Shown piece by piece: positions 42,144-50,990 of a stretch of 64,000 nt of DNA (its first letter is position 1; every line of letters starts with the position of its first letter). Source of the stretch: Candidatus Schekmanbacteria bacterium RIFCSPLOWO2_02_FULL_38_14 (GTDB taxonomy: Bacteria; Schekmanbacteria; GWA2-38-11); assembly GCA_001790855.1 (NCBI GenBank), contig MGDH01000038.1, positions 31,133 through 95,132 on the forward strand, given 5' to 3'. The notes under the pieces were generated by a model. That model saw only the letters and a list, made by a program, of their open reading frames with translations. It was not told where the DNA came from and ran no database searches. Position numbers and translations under genes: made by a program.

Positions 42144-43916
42144 ATGATAAAAAAATCTATTTGGTTAGCACCAATACTGGTTTTATTCTTATCACTTGTT
42201 TCCTGCCAGATTTTTAATGAAATGAGAATAAAGGCAGAGAGTAACCTTTTCAGAGAAACCACTTTATCCATTGAACAAGGGGAGATAGAGAGGGCAAAAA
42301 CTCTCCTTGAAGAATTTAGCAGAAAATATCCACAAAGCCCGAAGCTTGCCGCGCTCAATTTTCTGATATCCAAGAAACTCTATCAGAACAAAAAGAATGA
42401 TGAAGCGCTTTTTTATATAAGCCGGGTGTCAGGGAAAGAGATTGATATTTCCATCAAGGGAGATTTTTTTGAAACTTATGGAAAAATATATACTGCAAAA
42501 GGAAATGCCTACAAAGGCATCATCAATTTCTTAAATGCCCTGCAATATACTCCTTCCGAGAAGAAGAAAAAAGAGATAAATGGTTTTATAACTGATGCAA
42601 TTGATAAAAAGGCAACAGTAGGAGAGCTTGAAAAAATAATAGGCAGTTTTGGGAGCAGGTTTCCTTCTGATGAAGCAATTCTAAGGCTTTCAAAGCTAAA
42701 GTTATACTCAGGTGATGAGCTTGAGAGCATCGGGCTTCTTGAAAAATTTATAAATTCTTTCCCTTCACATCCTAAATTGCCGGAAACAAAGAAACTCTTA
42801 CAGGATGTAAAAAAAGGACTTGGATATAACAAGAATCTAATTGGATGTATTCTTCCTCTTTCAGGCAAGTATGCAAAATTTGGAGAATGGGTTAAAAATG
42901 GAATTCTCACAGCAATTAATCAAAAGGGAGGAGAGGTTTTTGGAAGGCAGATTGACCTTATCTTTAAAGATTCTGAGGGAAGCCCTCAGAAAGCAGCAGA
43001 TGCGCTTAGAGAGTTAGCAGAAAGGTATAAACCCATAGCAATAATCGGTCCTGTGAGGTCTTTTTCTGTTAAAGCCTGCGCAAAGGCTGTAAATAAATTT
43101 AAAATCCCATTGATTTCTCCAACTGCTGATGACGAGGATATAGCAAACTTAAGCCCTTATATTTTCAGAAATGCCCTTACTCCCAAAATGCAGGGTGAAG
43201 CAATGGCTTTATACAGCATTAATAAACTGGGCATGAAAAATTTTGCAATTATCTATCCTGAAAATTTCTATGGCAGGAACCTTAACAAGTATTTCACAGA
43301 GAAGGTAAATGAACTTGGCGGGAATATTATAGCTGAAGAAAGTTACAACCCAGATGAAAACGACTTTCAGATGCAGGCTTTAAGAATCAAGGAAAAACAG
43401 GATGCTATTGCTCCAATTGACGGAATATACCTGCCGGGATTTTTTGATAGGGTTGCGCTGATAATACCTCATCTTTATTTTCAGGGAGTTCAGGGTATAA
43501 GGTTTCTTGGAAGTAATGGATGGGATTCAAATACAGGCGGCATTGACGGGACATCAAAAAAAATAATAGATATGGTTGAGGAAAGAGCATCTCTTGAGGG
43601 CGCTGTTTTTACTGATGGCTTCTATTCTGACAGCAAGAATCCTCAAGTGCAGGAGTTTGTTAAAGCTTACAAAGAGGCTTTTGATTCTAATCCTAATTTC
43701 TATGCTGCACAGAGCTATGACGCTACTTGTATTTTGATAAATCTGCTAAAATCAGGGACAATAACAAGAGAAGCAGTAAGGGAGGGTCTTGCCTCTTTAA
43801 GAAATTTTAATGGAGTTTCAGGTGTAACTACAATACTTCCAACAGGAGATTCAGAGAAGAAATTGTTTTTCATCAGAATAACAAATGGAGATTTTGAAGA
43901 AATAAACAGTGAATAA
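42144..43916 (+). CDS. Periplasmic-binding-protein lipoprotein, LpoA/penicillin-binding protein activator-like
   Basis: About 590-aa lipoprotein: signal peptide with lipobox LFLSLVSC, a TPR-like helical N-terminal third (about 30-220, with EQGEIERAKTLLEEFSRKYPQSP and similar repeats) and a type-I periplasmic binding fold (about 230-590: IGCILPLSGKYAKFGEWVKNGI, LIFKDSEGSPQKAADALREL, AIIGPVRS). This matches LpoA-like PBP activators or branched-chain amino-acid-binding proteins with a TPR extension. The ATG at 42144 lies 14 bases after GGAGG; an in-frame TTG at 42132 is only 2 bases after it, so the start is uncertain. Divergent from pyrR. Confidence 0.8.
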   Translation: MIKKSIWLAPILVLFLSLVSCQIFNEMRIKAESNLFRETTLSIEQGEIERAKTLLEEFSRKYPQSPKLAALNFLISKKLYQNKKNDEALFYISRVSGKEIDISIKGDFFETYGKIYTAKGNAYKGIINFLNALQYTPSEKKKKEINGFITDAIDKKATVGELEKIIGSFGSRFPSDEAILRLSKLKLYSGDELESIGLLEKFINSFPSHPKLPETKKLLQDVKKGLGYNKNLIGCILPLSGKYAKFGEWVKNGILTAINQKGGEVFGRQIDLIFKDSEGSPQKAADALRELAERYKPIAIIGPVRSFSVKACAKAVNKFKIPLISPTADDEDIANLSPYIFRNALTPKMQGEAMALYSINKLGMKNFAIIYPENFYGRNLNKYFTEKVNELGGNIIAEESYNPDENDFQMQALRIKEKQDAIAPIDGIYLPGFFDRVALIIPHLYFQGVQGIRFLGSNGWDSNTGGIDGTSKKIIDMVEERASLEGAVFTDGFYSDSKNPQVQEFVKAYKEAFDSNPNFYAAQSYDATCILINLLKSGTITREAVREGLASLRNFNGVSGVTTILPTGDSEKKLFFIRITNGDFEEINSE

Positions 43917-44045
43917 GGGTTCAAGGAGTCAAGGGTTCAAGGGGTCAAGGATTATAGTGTAATTCAAAATTGAAAATCATGATTTTGACATTTAATTTTA
44001 TTCACCTTGAACCCTCGAATCCTTGACCCCTTGAACCCTTAACAG
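43917..44045. repeat. Long TCAAGG-type inverted repeat
   Basis: Left arm GGGTTCAAGGAGTCAAGGG onward, right arm CCTTGACCCCTTGAACCC; a long hairpin between two co-directional genes. A single-arm relative (CACTTGAACCCTTCAATCC) lies before mntP and another near 53940. Confidence 0.65.
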
Positions 44046-44067
44046 AACTAATGAAAGGAGAATTTTA

Positions 44068-45393
44068 ATGGCTGATATTTTGCCGTTCAAAGGGGTTATT
44101 TACAATAAGGAAAAAATTAAAGAGATAGAAAAAGTTGTAACTCCTCCATATGATGTAATATCAAAGGATGAGCAGGAACAGTTCTACAACCTTAACCCTT
44201 ATAATGTGATAAGGATTACCCTTGGAAAAAATCTTGCCGGGGATAATGAGAAAGAAAACAAATATACAAGGGCAGCAGATTATCTTCAGCAATGGCTTGC
44301 AAATGGAATACTTGTAAAAGAAAGCAATGATGCAATATATGTATATGAACAAAAATATACTGTTAAAAACGGCGGATCAAAGACAAGAATGGGATTTATC
44401 GCACTGACCCCTCTTCAGGATTTTAGCAGTAAAAAGATACTGCCCCACGAGAATACGCTCTCAAAGCCAAAAGAGGACAGGCTTCAGCTTATGCGCGCCT
44501 GCAATGGGAACCTGTGCCAGGTTTTTGCCCTCTATTTTGATGAAAAGAAAAAGACTGACGAAGTCCTTGAAGAGGCTTCCAAGCTCAAGCCTCTTTTTGA
44601 TTTTACTGATGGAAGCGGAATTTCCCATAGATTCTGGTCATTTAAAGATAAAGAAAAAATCGGACTGATACAAAAAGCTATGGATGGAAAAAAGCTTTTA
44701 ATTGCTGACGGGCATCACCGCTATGAAACGGCTCTGAATTACAGGAATGAAAAGAGGCAGAAATCAAAGAACTTAACTGGAGAAGAACCCTTTAACTACA
44801 TAGCCATGATGTTTGTAAATGCTGAAAGCGAGGGGTTAACGATCTTCCCGACCCACAGAGTGGTTAATAACCTCAATGATTTTAACGCAGATAAAATATT
44901 AAAAAAATTAGGAGAATATTTTGCTGTAAAAGGTTTTGACTACAGAGAGAGTGAAAAAGAAAATTTGTTTAAAAAACTTTCTGAAGCAGGAGAAAAAAAC
45001 CCGTCCTTTGGAATGTTCATTAAGGGTTCAGATAAGTTTTATCTTCTTACCCTTGATAATAAAAAGCTTATAGATGGGCTGTTTCCTGAAAATACTCACT
45101 CTGAATGGAAAGAGCTTGATGTGGTAATTCTCCATACCGTTGTAATTGAGAATATCCTTGGAATCAGCAGGGAGAATCAGGCAGGAGAGAAAAATATAAT
45201 CTATGTAAAGCTTGAAAAGGAAGCGATTAAGAAAGTAAAAGAGGGAGAAGCCCAGATAGCGTTTCTCCTTAACCCTACAAGGGTATCACAGGTTAAAAAT
45301 GCGGCTCTAAAGGGTCTGAGGATGCCGCAGAAATCAACCTTTTTCTACCCAAAACTTCTCACAGGGCTTGTGATGAATCTGTTTGAGGATTAG
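44068..45393 (+). CDS. DUF1015 family protein
   Basis: Cytoplasmic protein of 441 aa of the DUF1015 family, widespread in anaerobes. Conserved segments: MADILPFKGVIYN, VTPPYDVISKDEQEQFYNLNPYNVIRI, LIADGHHRYETALNY (the ADGHHR motif) and the C-terminal FLLNPTRVSQVKN. Structures of relatives look like a hydrolase or kinase-like fold, and the ADGHHR motif suggests catalysis; some homologues lie in serine or homoserine metabolism contexts. No such neighbours here, so the role is unassigned. Good ribosome site AAAGGAG. Confidence 0.88.
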   Translation: MADILPFKGVIYNKEKIKEIEKVVTPPYDVISKDEQEQFYNLNPYNVIRITLGKNLAGDNEKENKYTRAADYLQQWLANGILVKESNDAIYVYEQKYTVKNGGSKTRMGFIALTPLQDFSSKKILPHENTLSKPKEDRLQLMRACNGNLCQVFALYFDEKKKTDEVLEEASKLKPLFDFTDGSGISHRFWSFKDKEKIGLIQKAMDGKKLLIADGHHRYETALNYRNEKRQKSKNLTGEEPFNYIAMMFVNAESEGLTIFPTHRVVNNLNDFNADKILKKLGEYFAVKGFDYRESEKENLFKKLSEAGEKNPSFGMFIKGSDKFYLLTLDNKKLIDGLFPENTHSEWKELDVVILHTVVIENILGISRENQAGEKNIIYVKLEKEAIKKVKEGEAQIAFLLNPTRVSQVKNAALKGLRMPQKSTFFYPKLLTGLVMNLFED

Positions 45394-45495
45394 GACATGC
45401 GTTTTCTAATTCTTCCCTCTTGGCTTTTCCCTTATTGTGTTTTTAATCAAATTTCCCCTCAACCTCACCTTCTTCCCTTTCAGACTGTGTCAGAA

Positions 45496-45574
45496 TGTAG
45501 CCGCAACCTTTAGGTTGCGAATAAAATTCTTTTAATATCAATGAGTTTAGCGCAAGCTGAAGCCTGCGGCTACA
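45496..45574. repeat. TGTAGCCGCA-bounded palindromic repeat
   Basis: 79-bp element with perfect 10-bp ends (TGTAGCCGCA at 45496, TGCGGCTACA at 45565) and an internal CAACCTTTAGGTTG hairpin. Between convergent genes. Confidence 0.6.
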
Positions 45575-45581
45575 AAGTTCT

Positions 45582-45971
45582 TTATTTCGACAAATTAATT
45601 TCTATCTTTGGCTGATGATGGATTGTGTTATGAATCAGACAATGTTCGGCAACTTTGAGAAGCGCGGCTTTTCTCTTTCCAACATCTTCAGGTAATTTAA
45701 TATCAACCTTTATTTCTCCAATCCTGTCTGGGTTTTTAGCCTTTTCCCATTTTACATTAATTGCCATCCCTTCTGTTTTGATTCCAGCATTCTTGCAGTA
45801 TGCAAGGACATAGACTCCTATGCAGGAACCAAGCGAGGCAATGAAAAGCTCCGGAGGGGTTGGTCCCTCGTCTTTGCCGTCATTGTCAAGGGGCTGGTCT
45901 ATGACAATATTATGACTTCTGCACGGGGCAACAAACTTCTTTCCGCCTTTATAGGATATAGTCATTTCCAT
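45582..45971 (-). CDS. OsmC/Ohr-like peroxiredoxin
   Basis: Thiol-dependent peroxidase family, 129 aa. Conserved segments DGKDEGPTPPELFIASLGSC (first Cys in SLGSC) and LIHNTIHHQP; a second Cys (AEHCLIHN) is in place for the Cys pair, so it could reduce organic hydroperoxides. Ribosome site GAGGATA before ATG 45971. It is the last gene of the long minus-strand metal/redox series and would protect against peroxide damage linked to metal stress. Confidence 0.85.
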   Translation of the reverse strand: MEMTISYKGGKKFVAPCRSHNIVIDQPLDNDGKDEGPTPPELFIASLGSCIGVYVLAYCKNAGIKTEGMAINVKWEKAKNPDRIGEIKVDIKLPEDVGKRKAALLKVAEHCLIHNTIHHQPKIEINLSK

Positions 45972-46021
45972 GATATTATCCTCTTTCTTATGGTGAAATT
46001 TTATATATGGATTTTTATCTC

Positions 46022-46483
46022 CTATGATTTATCAAATATCACTGAATAGCTCTTCTGCAAAGAAGTCAAATGTTCCTTTTCAAACTCAACAAGTTGTTTA
46101 AAGAATTTTTTATCCTCATTACTGCTTACCATCCTGCCCAATTCAGTATAATAATTCACAGCCGCTTCTTCCATTTTAATCCCTATTTCCAGAGCCTCTT
46201 TGTCTGAAATCCTAGACTGGGCAATTTTTTTTAGGGATGGCAGATCTGTACCGGGCATTGCCACTGGTGTCAGTTCTTCAATATCCCAGTCCTCATCCAT
46301 TTTCTCGAGTAATTTCTTTAAAGCAAGCTGATGGTCAACCTCTTCCTGCGTTAATCTTAAAAAAATCTTTTTTGCCTTTAAATCCTTTGCCCTCTGGCTT
46401 GCTCCAAGATAAAATTCATATCCCCATTTTTCTGCCTGTATTGCCCTTATCAATTCCTGTATTGCAAGTTCATTTTTTCCCAT
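46022..46483 (-). CDS. Ferritin-like / rubrerythrin-domain protein
   Basis: Four-helix di-iron carboxylate protein of 153 aa from ATG 46483 after AAAGGAATTGAA; the 46498 Met is upstream of a worse site. Metal-binding residues occur as E-x-x-E/H pairs: AIQAEKWGYEFYL, FLRLTQEEVDHQLAL, IKMEEAAVNYYTELG and EFEKEHLTSLQKS. It lacks the C-terminal rubredoxin domain of true rubrerythrin. It may store or oxidise iron, or reduce peroxide, in the cytoplasm; it neighbours OsmC and the metal island. Confidence 0.82.
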   Translation of the reverse strand: MGKNELAIQELIRAIQAEKWGYEFYLGASQRAKDLKAKKIFLRLTQEEVDHQLALKKLLEKMDEDWDIEELTPVAMPGTDLPSLKKIAQSRISDKEALEIGIKMEEAAVNYYTELGRMVSSNEDKKFFKQLVEFEKEHLTSLQKSYSVIFDKS

Positions 46484-46807
46484 TTCAATTCCTTTCAAAT
46501 TTATCTAAGGTATATTTAATGGATATATTCTTTAAATGCAAATAGATTTTTAATGGTTTAAAGTTGGCAGGGAGTTATTATAATGGATGTAACCAGCCTG
46601 TTGAAAAACTTGCAACATTGTTATCATTGCGAAGGGCTTTAGCCCTGAAGCAACCTCACTCGGGATAAACTCCGCAATCTCAGTCTTATGCAAATCAATG
46701 AATTGGAGATTGCCGCGTCGCTGTTGCTCCTCGCAATGACACCGAATAGGCACTTTTCCAACAGCATGGGGAAATTGTATTTTGTTCAGATGAAAAATAT
46801 TTGGAGT
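46484..46807. repeat. Gene-free region holding a TGTCATTGCGAG family copy (46621-46741)
   Basis: The copy has ATCATTGCGAAGG and CTCGCAATGACA ends and an interior (CTCGGGATAAACTCCGCAATCTCAG) shared with 62289-62452. Outer arms TGTTGAAAAACTTGC and TGTTGGAAAAGTGCC (inverse) flank it. No gene seen in the remainder. Confidence 0.65.
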
Positions 46808-47515
46808 TCAGATAGGGAGGTAATTCATTACATTCACAACCATTCCATCCTTTATTACAACCTTTTTATTTGCGTATTGTATATTATTCGGGTTGTGAGT
46901 TACCATAACAATGGTTTGCCCTTCTCTGTTTATATCTGCAAAAAGGTCCATAATCTCTTTCCCTGTTTTTGTGTCGAGGTTTCCTGTAGGTTCATCAGCA
47001 AGAACTATTGGGGGTTTGTTTACTATCGCCCTTGCAATTGCAACCCTTTCCTGTTCTCCTCCTGAAAGCTGGTCAGGGAGTCTGCTCATCTTTTTTCCAA
47101 GCCCGACTTTTTCAACCACTACAACGGCACGCTCTTTTTTTTCTTTTTTCTTAAGCTCAGTAACTGCCAACGGAAGCATTACATTTTCAAGAACTGTAAG
47201 ATAAGGAACCAGATTAAAGGATTGAAACACAAAACCCAAATATTCACTTCTATAAGTTGCAATCTGTTCATTGGTGAGGCTGTAGATGTCTATTTCATCA
47301 ACTATAATTTTGCCTTCTGATGGACGGTTTAATCCTCCAAGAACTGAAAGAAGAGTGCTTTTTCCTGCTCCCGATTCTCCCATTATACACAAAAAATCAC
47401 CATCACCTATATCAAAGTTTACATCCTGCAGGGCATGAACAGTTTCTACACCGCTGTGGTAACTTTTATAGAGTTTTTTTATTTCAACCAAACACATATT
47501 TTTAGTTTTATCCAT
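46808..47515 (-). CDS. ABC transporter ATP-binding protein, LolD/MacB type
   Basis: ATPase of a MacB/LolCDE-type mechanotransmission ABC system; 235 aa. Walker [14 protein letters not shown]-loop [13 protein letters not shown], signature [16 protein letters not shown], Walker [14 protein letters not shown]-loop VTHNPNN. Works with the permease gene immediately upstream in the same direction (30 bp gap). In Campylobacter-type iron/p19 loci, DUF2318, FtsX-like permeases and such an ATPase occur together, and the same three are here. Confidence 0.93.
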   Translation of the reverse strand: MDKTKNMCLVEIKKLYKSYHSGVETVHALQDVNFDIGDGDFLCIMGESGAGKSTLLSVLGGLNRPSEGKIIVDEIDIYSLTNEQIATYRSEYLGFVFQSFNLVPYLTVLENVMLPLAVTELKKKEKKERAVVVVEKVGLGKKMSRLPDQLSGGEQERVAIARAIVNKPPIVLADEPTGNLDTKTGKEIMDLFADINREGQTIVMVTHNPNNIQYANKKVVIKDGMVVNVMNYLPI

Positions 47516-47545
47516 ATTTCCTATTGCAAAGATGTACCCTTGTTT

Positions 47546-48799
47546 TTACAATGCCCTCAGCGCCTCAGACGGGTCCATGTTTGCTGCCCTTCTGGCAGGA
47601 TAAAGACTTGCCAGCATTCCGATAAAAACAGAAAGCAAAACTGAACCTAAAGCGATTAAGTAGTTAAAACTGACACCTGCTTCTATTCCTGGAAACATTC
47701 TTGATGAAATAAGGGTTGAAACTCCAACACCAATAACATAACCAAGGATACCAGCGAGTGAGCTTACTATGAATGCCTCAAGCAGAATTACTTTCATTAT
47801 ATGGCTCTGGCGGTAACCTATTGCCCTAAAGATGCCGATTTCCCGCGTTCTTTCATTTACTGAACCCATCATTGTAACAAACACCACCAAAGAACCTATG
47901 AAAACCACAACAATTGATATTCCTAAGGAAAAGGTCTTGAACTGATTCAGTGTCTCTATTCTTCCCTGTACAACCTGCTTAAGCGCTGTAACTTTTGCAT
48001 TGGGGAGTTTTTCTGATATCTGCGAAACCATATCTTCAATTGGACAATCCTTGCAGTAAGCGCTTATTTCAATCATTGAAAGCTTTCCTTCTTTATTCAG
48101 TATTTTCTGGGAAAGAGGCAGGTTTAAAAAAATCAGATGGTCATCCTGAGAACCGGTTTCCTCAAGAATGACCGTAACCCTCAGAAGGGTGTTGTTAGCA
48201 GTAATTTCATCTCCAACTTTTAATCCAAGCTTTTTTGCAGCTTCGTATCCTGCTGCAACATCATTTTTTCTTTTAAAATCTATGATGTGAATTTCAGATT
48301 TTTCAGGTGAGGTTGCTGGCTTTGTTTCAGTATTTTCCATTCCTTCCATATTATGATGTTCACCCTGTGGTGAGTAACCAGCTTTTTTCCACCATTTTTT
48401 CAGTCTCAGTTCTTTTTCAAAATCAACTCCAACAAGCATTACTTTCAAACCATTAATTTCTCCGCTTCCTATTACCTTTGGGGCAAGGATGCTGAGGTTT
48501 TTACGGTTTTTTATTCCATTAATCTTTTCTATGTCCTCTATGTTGAGTTCTTTTGTTTCAAAAGTCATCCCACCAAGAGATACCCCGCCATAAGACAGGG
48601 AAAGTCCGTCGGATTTTGGAGTTACAATAATGTTTGCTCCGTATTCATCAAGTTTTTTTCCTAAATCCTCGCTCATTTTGGACGTTATGGACACAAGGGT
48701 GACGATAGTTGTTATTCCTATTAAAAGACCAATAGTGAGGAAAATCATTTTCCCCTTTCTTCGCTTCAGATTATTTATTGCTATGTCAGAGAGTTTCAT
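47546..48799 (-). CDS. MacB/FtsX-family ABC transporter permease
   Basis: Inner-membrane permease, 417 aa, with one N-terminal TM (residues 15-36), a large periplasmic MacB_PCD domain and three C-terminal TMs (FSLGISIVVVFIGSLVVFVTMMG, IVSSLAGILGYVIGVGVSTLI, YLIALGSVLLSVFIGMLASLYPARRAANMDP), the standard FtsX arrangement. The periplasmic part contains a Met/His-bearing loop (GEHHNMEGMENTETK) and a Cys pair (CKDCP) that could bind metal. It overlaps the upstream HMA gene stop by one base (TAATG), so the two are translationally coupled. Confidence 0.9.
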   Translation of the reverse strand: MKLSDIAINNLKRRKGKMIFLTIGLLIGITTIVTLVSITSKMSEDLGKKLDEYGANIIVTPKSDGLSLSYGGVSLGGMTFETKELNIEDIEKINGIKNRKNLSILAPKVIGSGEINGLKVMLVGVDFEKELRLKKWWKKAGYSPQGEHHNMEGMENTETKPATSPEKSEIHIIDFKRKNDVAAGYEAAKKLGLKVGDEITANNTLLRVTVILEETGSQDDHLIFLNLPLSQKILNKEGKLSMIEISAYCKDCPIEDMVSQISEKLPNAKVTALKQVVQGRIETLNQFKTFSLGISIVVVFIGSLVVFVTMMGSVNERTREIGIFRAIGYRQSHIMKVILLEAFIVSSLAGILGYVIGVGVSTLISSRMFPGIEAGVSFNYLIALGSVLLSVFIGMLASLYPARRAANMDPSEALRAL

Positions 48800-49197
48800 T
48801 AATTCTTTTTCCCTTTTTTCACAACGAGAATAGTTCCCTTATATCCTCCGGTTCCAATTTTTGATATGCTCTTCTCAAAAGTCTCCGGAGAGACCTTTTT
48901 TGAGTCAAAGGTAATAATTGTTCTTTCAGTTGACAATTCTACATCAGCTTTTATGACACCCGGTATTTTTTCCAGCGCAGACTTTATCCTCGGAGGACAG
49001 GCAGGGCAGAAAAGCCCGTCCACTCTTAGAGTGGCGTGGCTGAAACCATCAAGATTAGCCTTGAAAAATCTATCCCTGAAAGCAAATGCTGAAACTCCTA
49101 ATAAAAGGAGTAAAACCAGAAGAATCTTAGCTCCCCTTTTTCTTTTTCTTCTGTGAAACCCGAGTACTCTTTCTCTTTTATCCGGATATATGCTCAT
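48799..49197 (-). CDS. Membrane-anchored heavy-metal-associated (HMA) domain protein
   Basis: 132-aa protein: an N-terminal Arg/Lys-rich cytoplasmic stretch, one TM (about 24-42, ILLVLLLLLGVSAFAF) and a periplasmic HMA fold, DGLFCPACPPRIKSALEKIPGV, in which the metal site CPAC replaces the usual CxxC with GMTCxxC context. It probably captures Cu(I) or a similar ion in the periplasm for the adjacent permease/ATPase. Ribosome site GGAGC. Translationally coupled to the permease gene. Confidence 0.8.
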   Translation of the reverse strand: MSIYPDKRERVLGFHRRKRKRGAKILLVLLLLLGVSAFAFRDRFFKANLDGFSHATLRVDGLFCPACPPRIKSALEKIPGVIKADVELSTERTIITFDSKKVSPETFEKSISKIGTGGYKGTILVVKKGKKN

Positions 49198-49334
49198 GAT
49201 TTTAAAGCTCCATTTGTACAGTTTCCTCTTCTGTAAGTATAGGTAGAACGAAAATCCTAAATACTAATATCTAAATCCTAAACAATATCAAAATTCCAAT
49301 GTCCTAAACTATTTCGAATTTAGAATTTAATACT

Positions 49335-49787
49335 TCACTGGCTAAAATAAAACTCGCCCTCAAGGATATCGCTCTTATTTATTATTACCTTATTACCCTC
49401 TATCTTGCGGTTAAGAGGTGCAGGATTGCATCCTCCTTTTACCTCGTTAACCTTGCTGGAAGGGAATTTCTGTCCGCATCTTCTGCACACCATCTGGTCT
49501 CCTTCCTGATAGTATCCCTGTTTGTGCTTAAAGCAGACATCGCAGGCATCAAAGGCAGCCCTTATAACACCGTCAGAACTTTTTAAAATAAAATATTTTA
49601 TCTTAACTCCATTGCTTTCATAGGCATAAAACTTAGCCTTTCCGTCTTTAAAATCTGAAACCGGGTAGCTGATTACATCAGATTTACCGACAGTCTCTTT
49701 GCTCTCTTTTTTTTGAGCACTGATTGCTGATAATGGTATTAGGATAAGAAATAAAATACCCATAACAACTGATACAGACTTTTTCAA
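49335..49787 (-). CDS. DUF2318 domain periplasmic metal/Fe-S protein
   Basis: 150-aa secreted protein starting at a TTG (49787), 8 bases after AAAGGAG. Signal peptide (MGILFLILIPLSAISA) then the DUF2318 domain: AAFDACDVCFKHKQGYYQEG, MVCRRCGQKFPSSKVN, EVKGGCNPAPL. The three Cys groups (CxxC, CxxC, C) are those of the domain that accompanies FtsX permeases in iron-acquisition loci such as the Campylobacter p19 region. Binding of iron or copper is inferred from this family. Confidence 0.88.
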   Translation of the reverse strand: MKKSVSVVMGILFLILIPLSAISAQKKESKETVGKSDVISYPVSDFKDGKAKFYAYESNGVKIKYFILKSSDGVIRAAFDACDVCFKHKQGYYQEGDQMVCRRCGQKFPSSKVNEVKGGCNPAPLNRKIEGNKVIINKSDILEGEFYFSQ

Positions 49788-49882
49788 TTTCTAATCTCCT
49801 TTTAAGTTTGATTATTCTTTCAATGTAGAAACAGAGCGTTCATTACGACAAAGCCTTTGGGTCTGACTGAGAACTCCATTCC

Positions 49883-49975
49883 TGTCATTGCGAGCGACTT
49901 AAAAGAGCGTGGCAACCTCTTTATTTACATGACTTTTTTGAGATTGCTTCGTCGCTATCGCTCCTCGCAATGACA
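49883..49975. repeat. TGTCATTGCGAG family copy, gene-less, right end matches the GIY-YIG copy
   Basis: TGTCATTGCGAG to CTCGCAATGACA, 93 bp. Right 40 bp (GAGATTGCTTCGTCGCTAT...) match the right end of 20155-20542. Outer flanks (GTAGAAACAG, TGACTGAGAAC) resemble the outer arms at 36831. Confidence 0.7.
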
Positions 49976-50036
49976 TTCTCGGCTACTCGTTTCAATCCTT
50001 ATTGTTACGTTTTAAATAGTTGTGATTCCTGAAGCT

Positions 50037-50990
50037 TTATCCCCGTTTTGAACAACACCCGCCTCCACTGCCACATCCTCCTGAGGCTGTATTGCTGCTA
50101 TCAACAGCTTTTAAGATTTCATCGCTGTAAATCCTGACTTCAGCTTGATCATAAAGCCCGGAAATCCACTGCTGGTAGAGAAAGCCTTTCTTTGATTCAG
50201 GTGTTCTTGGAGGAAAGACCTTTGCTTCAAGATACTTGTTGACTTTTAGGCCCTTTCTTATTTCTTCTTTAAAACCATTTATATCAAGTCCCTGAGCCCG
50301 AAGGTTTTCTTTCAGGGTTTTGTCGTCAAGCTTATAGTTGGTTTTAATTTTGTCTATCTCAGCATTTATCTCCGGGTCAGTCACAGAAAAATTTTCTTTA
50401 CCTATTTCATTCTGTATGATGGCTTCATCTATCATTGAATCTGCAACCTCTGCAATTATCTGCTCTCTTTGCCTCATTGTAGGATAATAGTCTTTGCCCA
50501 CTTTTTTGAAATTCTTAAGCTGTTTTCCAAGAACTGTTTCAAAATCTTTATTGGATATTTCCTTTCCATTTATGCTCATTGCAAATAGCTTTGCCTTTTC
50601 AATCCGTTCTTTTTCTTCTTTCAGAAGCTCATTGCTGTTTTTAATATTTGCAAGAGTTCCCTTGTATTTCCCAAGCTTGTTAATGGCATTAACAAGTAAT
50701 GAGGCAGAGGTTATTTCAGGGTCAAAAAGAACAGTGGCTTTCTGTTTTGCAAGGCTTACCTTTGTTGAATTCACTCCTTTAACTTTCATTAGAGCATTCT
50801 CAATCTTTTCAACACAGCTTCCGCAGGTCATTCCTGAGATTTTTAGCTCTGCCTGGCTGTTGTTGCCTATATTTTTGTAAAAATTACTTCTCTCCTCTTC
50901 TTTCTTGTCATTAATCAATCCTGAGGCATAAAGTCCGAAAAAAACAATAACCCCGGTTAAAAATAATGTTATATATATTTTTTTCTTCAT
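50037..50990 (-). CDS. HMA domain fused to SurA-like chaperone domain, Cys-rich tail
   Basis: 318-aa exported or membrane-anchored protein. N-terminal TM (MKKKIYITLFLTGVIVFFGL), then an HMA metal-binding domain with the canonical GMTCGSCVEKIENAL, then a SurA_N-like helical segment (ADSMIDEAIIQNEIGKENFSVTDPEINAEIDKIK) and a C-terminal tail SGGCGSGGGCCSKRG. Start codon ATG 50990 overlaps the radical SAM stop (ATGA), so the two are translationally coupled. HMA-SurA fusions are unusual: it could be a periplasmic chaperone loading metal into client proteins. Function inferred from domains only. Confidence 0.72.
   Translation of the reverse strand: MKKKIYITLFLTGVIVFFGLYASGLINDKKEEERSNFYKNIGNNSQAELKISGMTCGSCVEKIENALMKVKGVNSTKVSLAKQKATVLFDPEITSASLLVNAINKLGKYKGTLANIKNSNELLKEEKERIEKAKLFAMSINGKEISNKDFETVLGKQLKNFKKVGKDYYPTMRQREQIIAEVADSMIDEAIIQNEIGKENFSVTDPEINAEIDKIKTNYKLDDKTLKENLRAQGLDINGFKEEIRKGLKVNKYLEAKVFPPRTPESKKGFLYQQWISGLYDQAEVRIYSDEILKAVDSSNTASGGCGSGGGCCSKRG

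Noticed and set aside
41972..42373. 133-codon minus-strand frame between pyrR and the lipoprotein gene
   Set aside because: It overlaps the start of the lipoprotein gene antisense and has no ribosome site. Its last 50 codons lie in the gap between the two genes but resemble no family I know.
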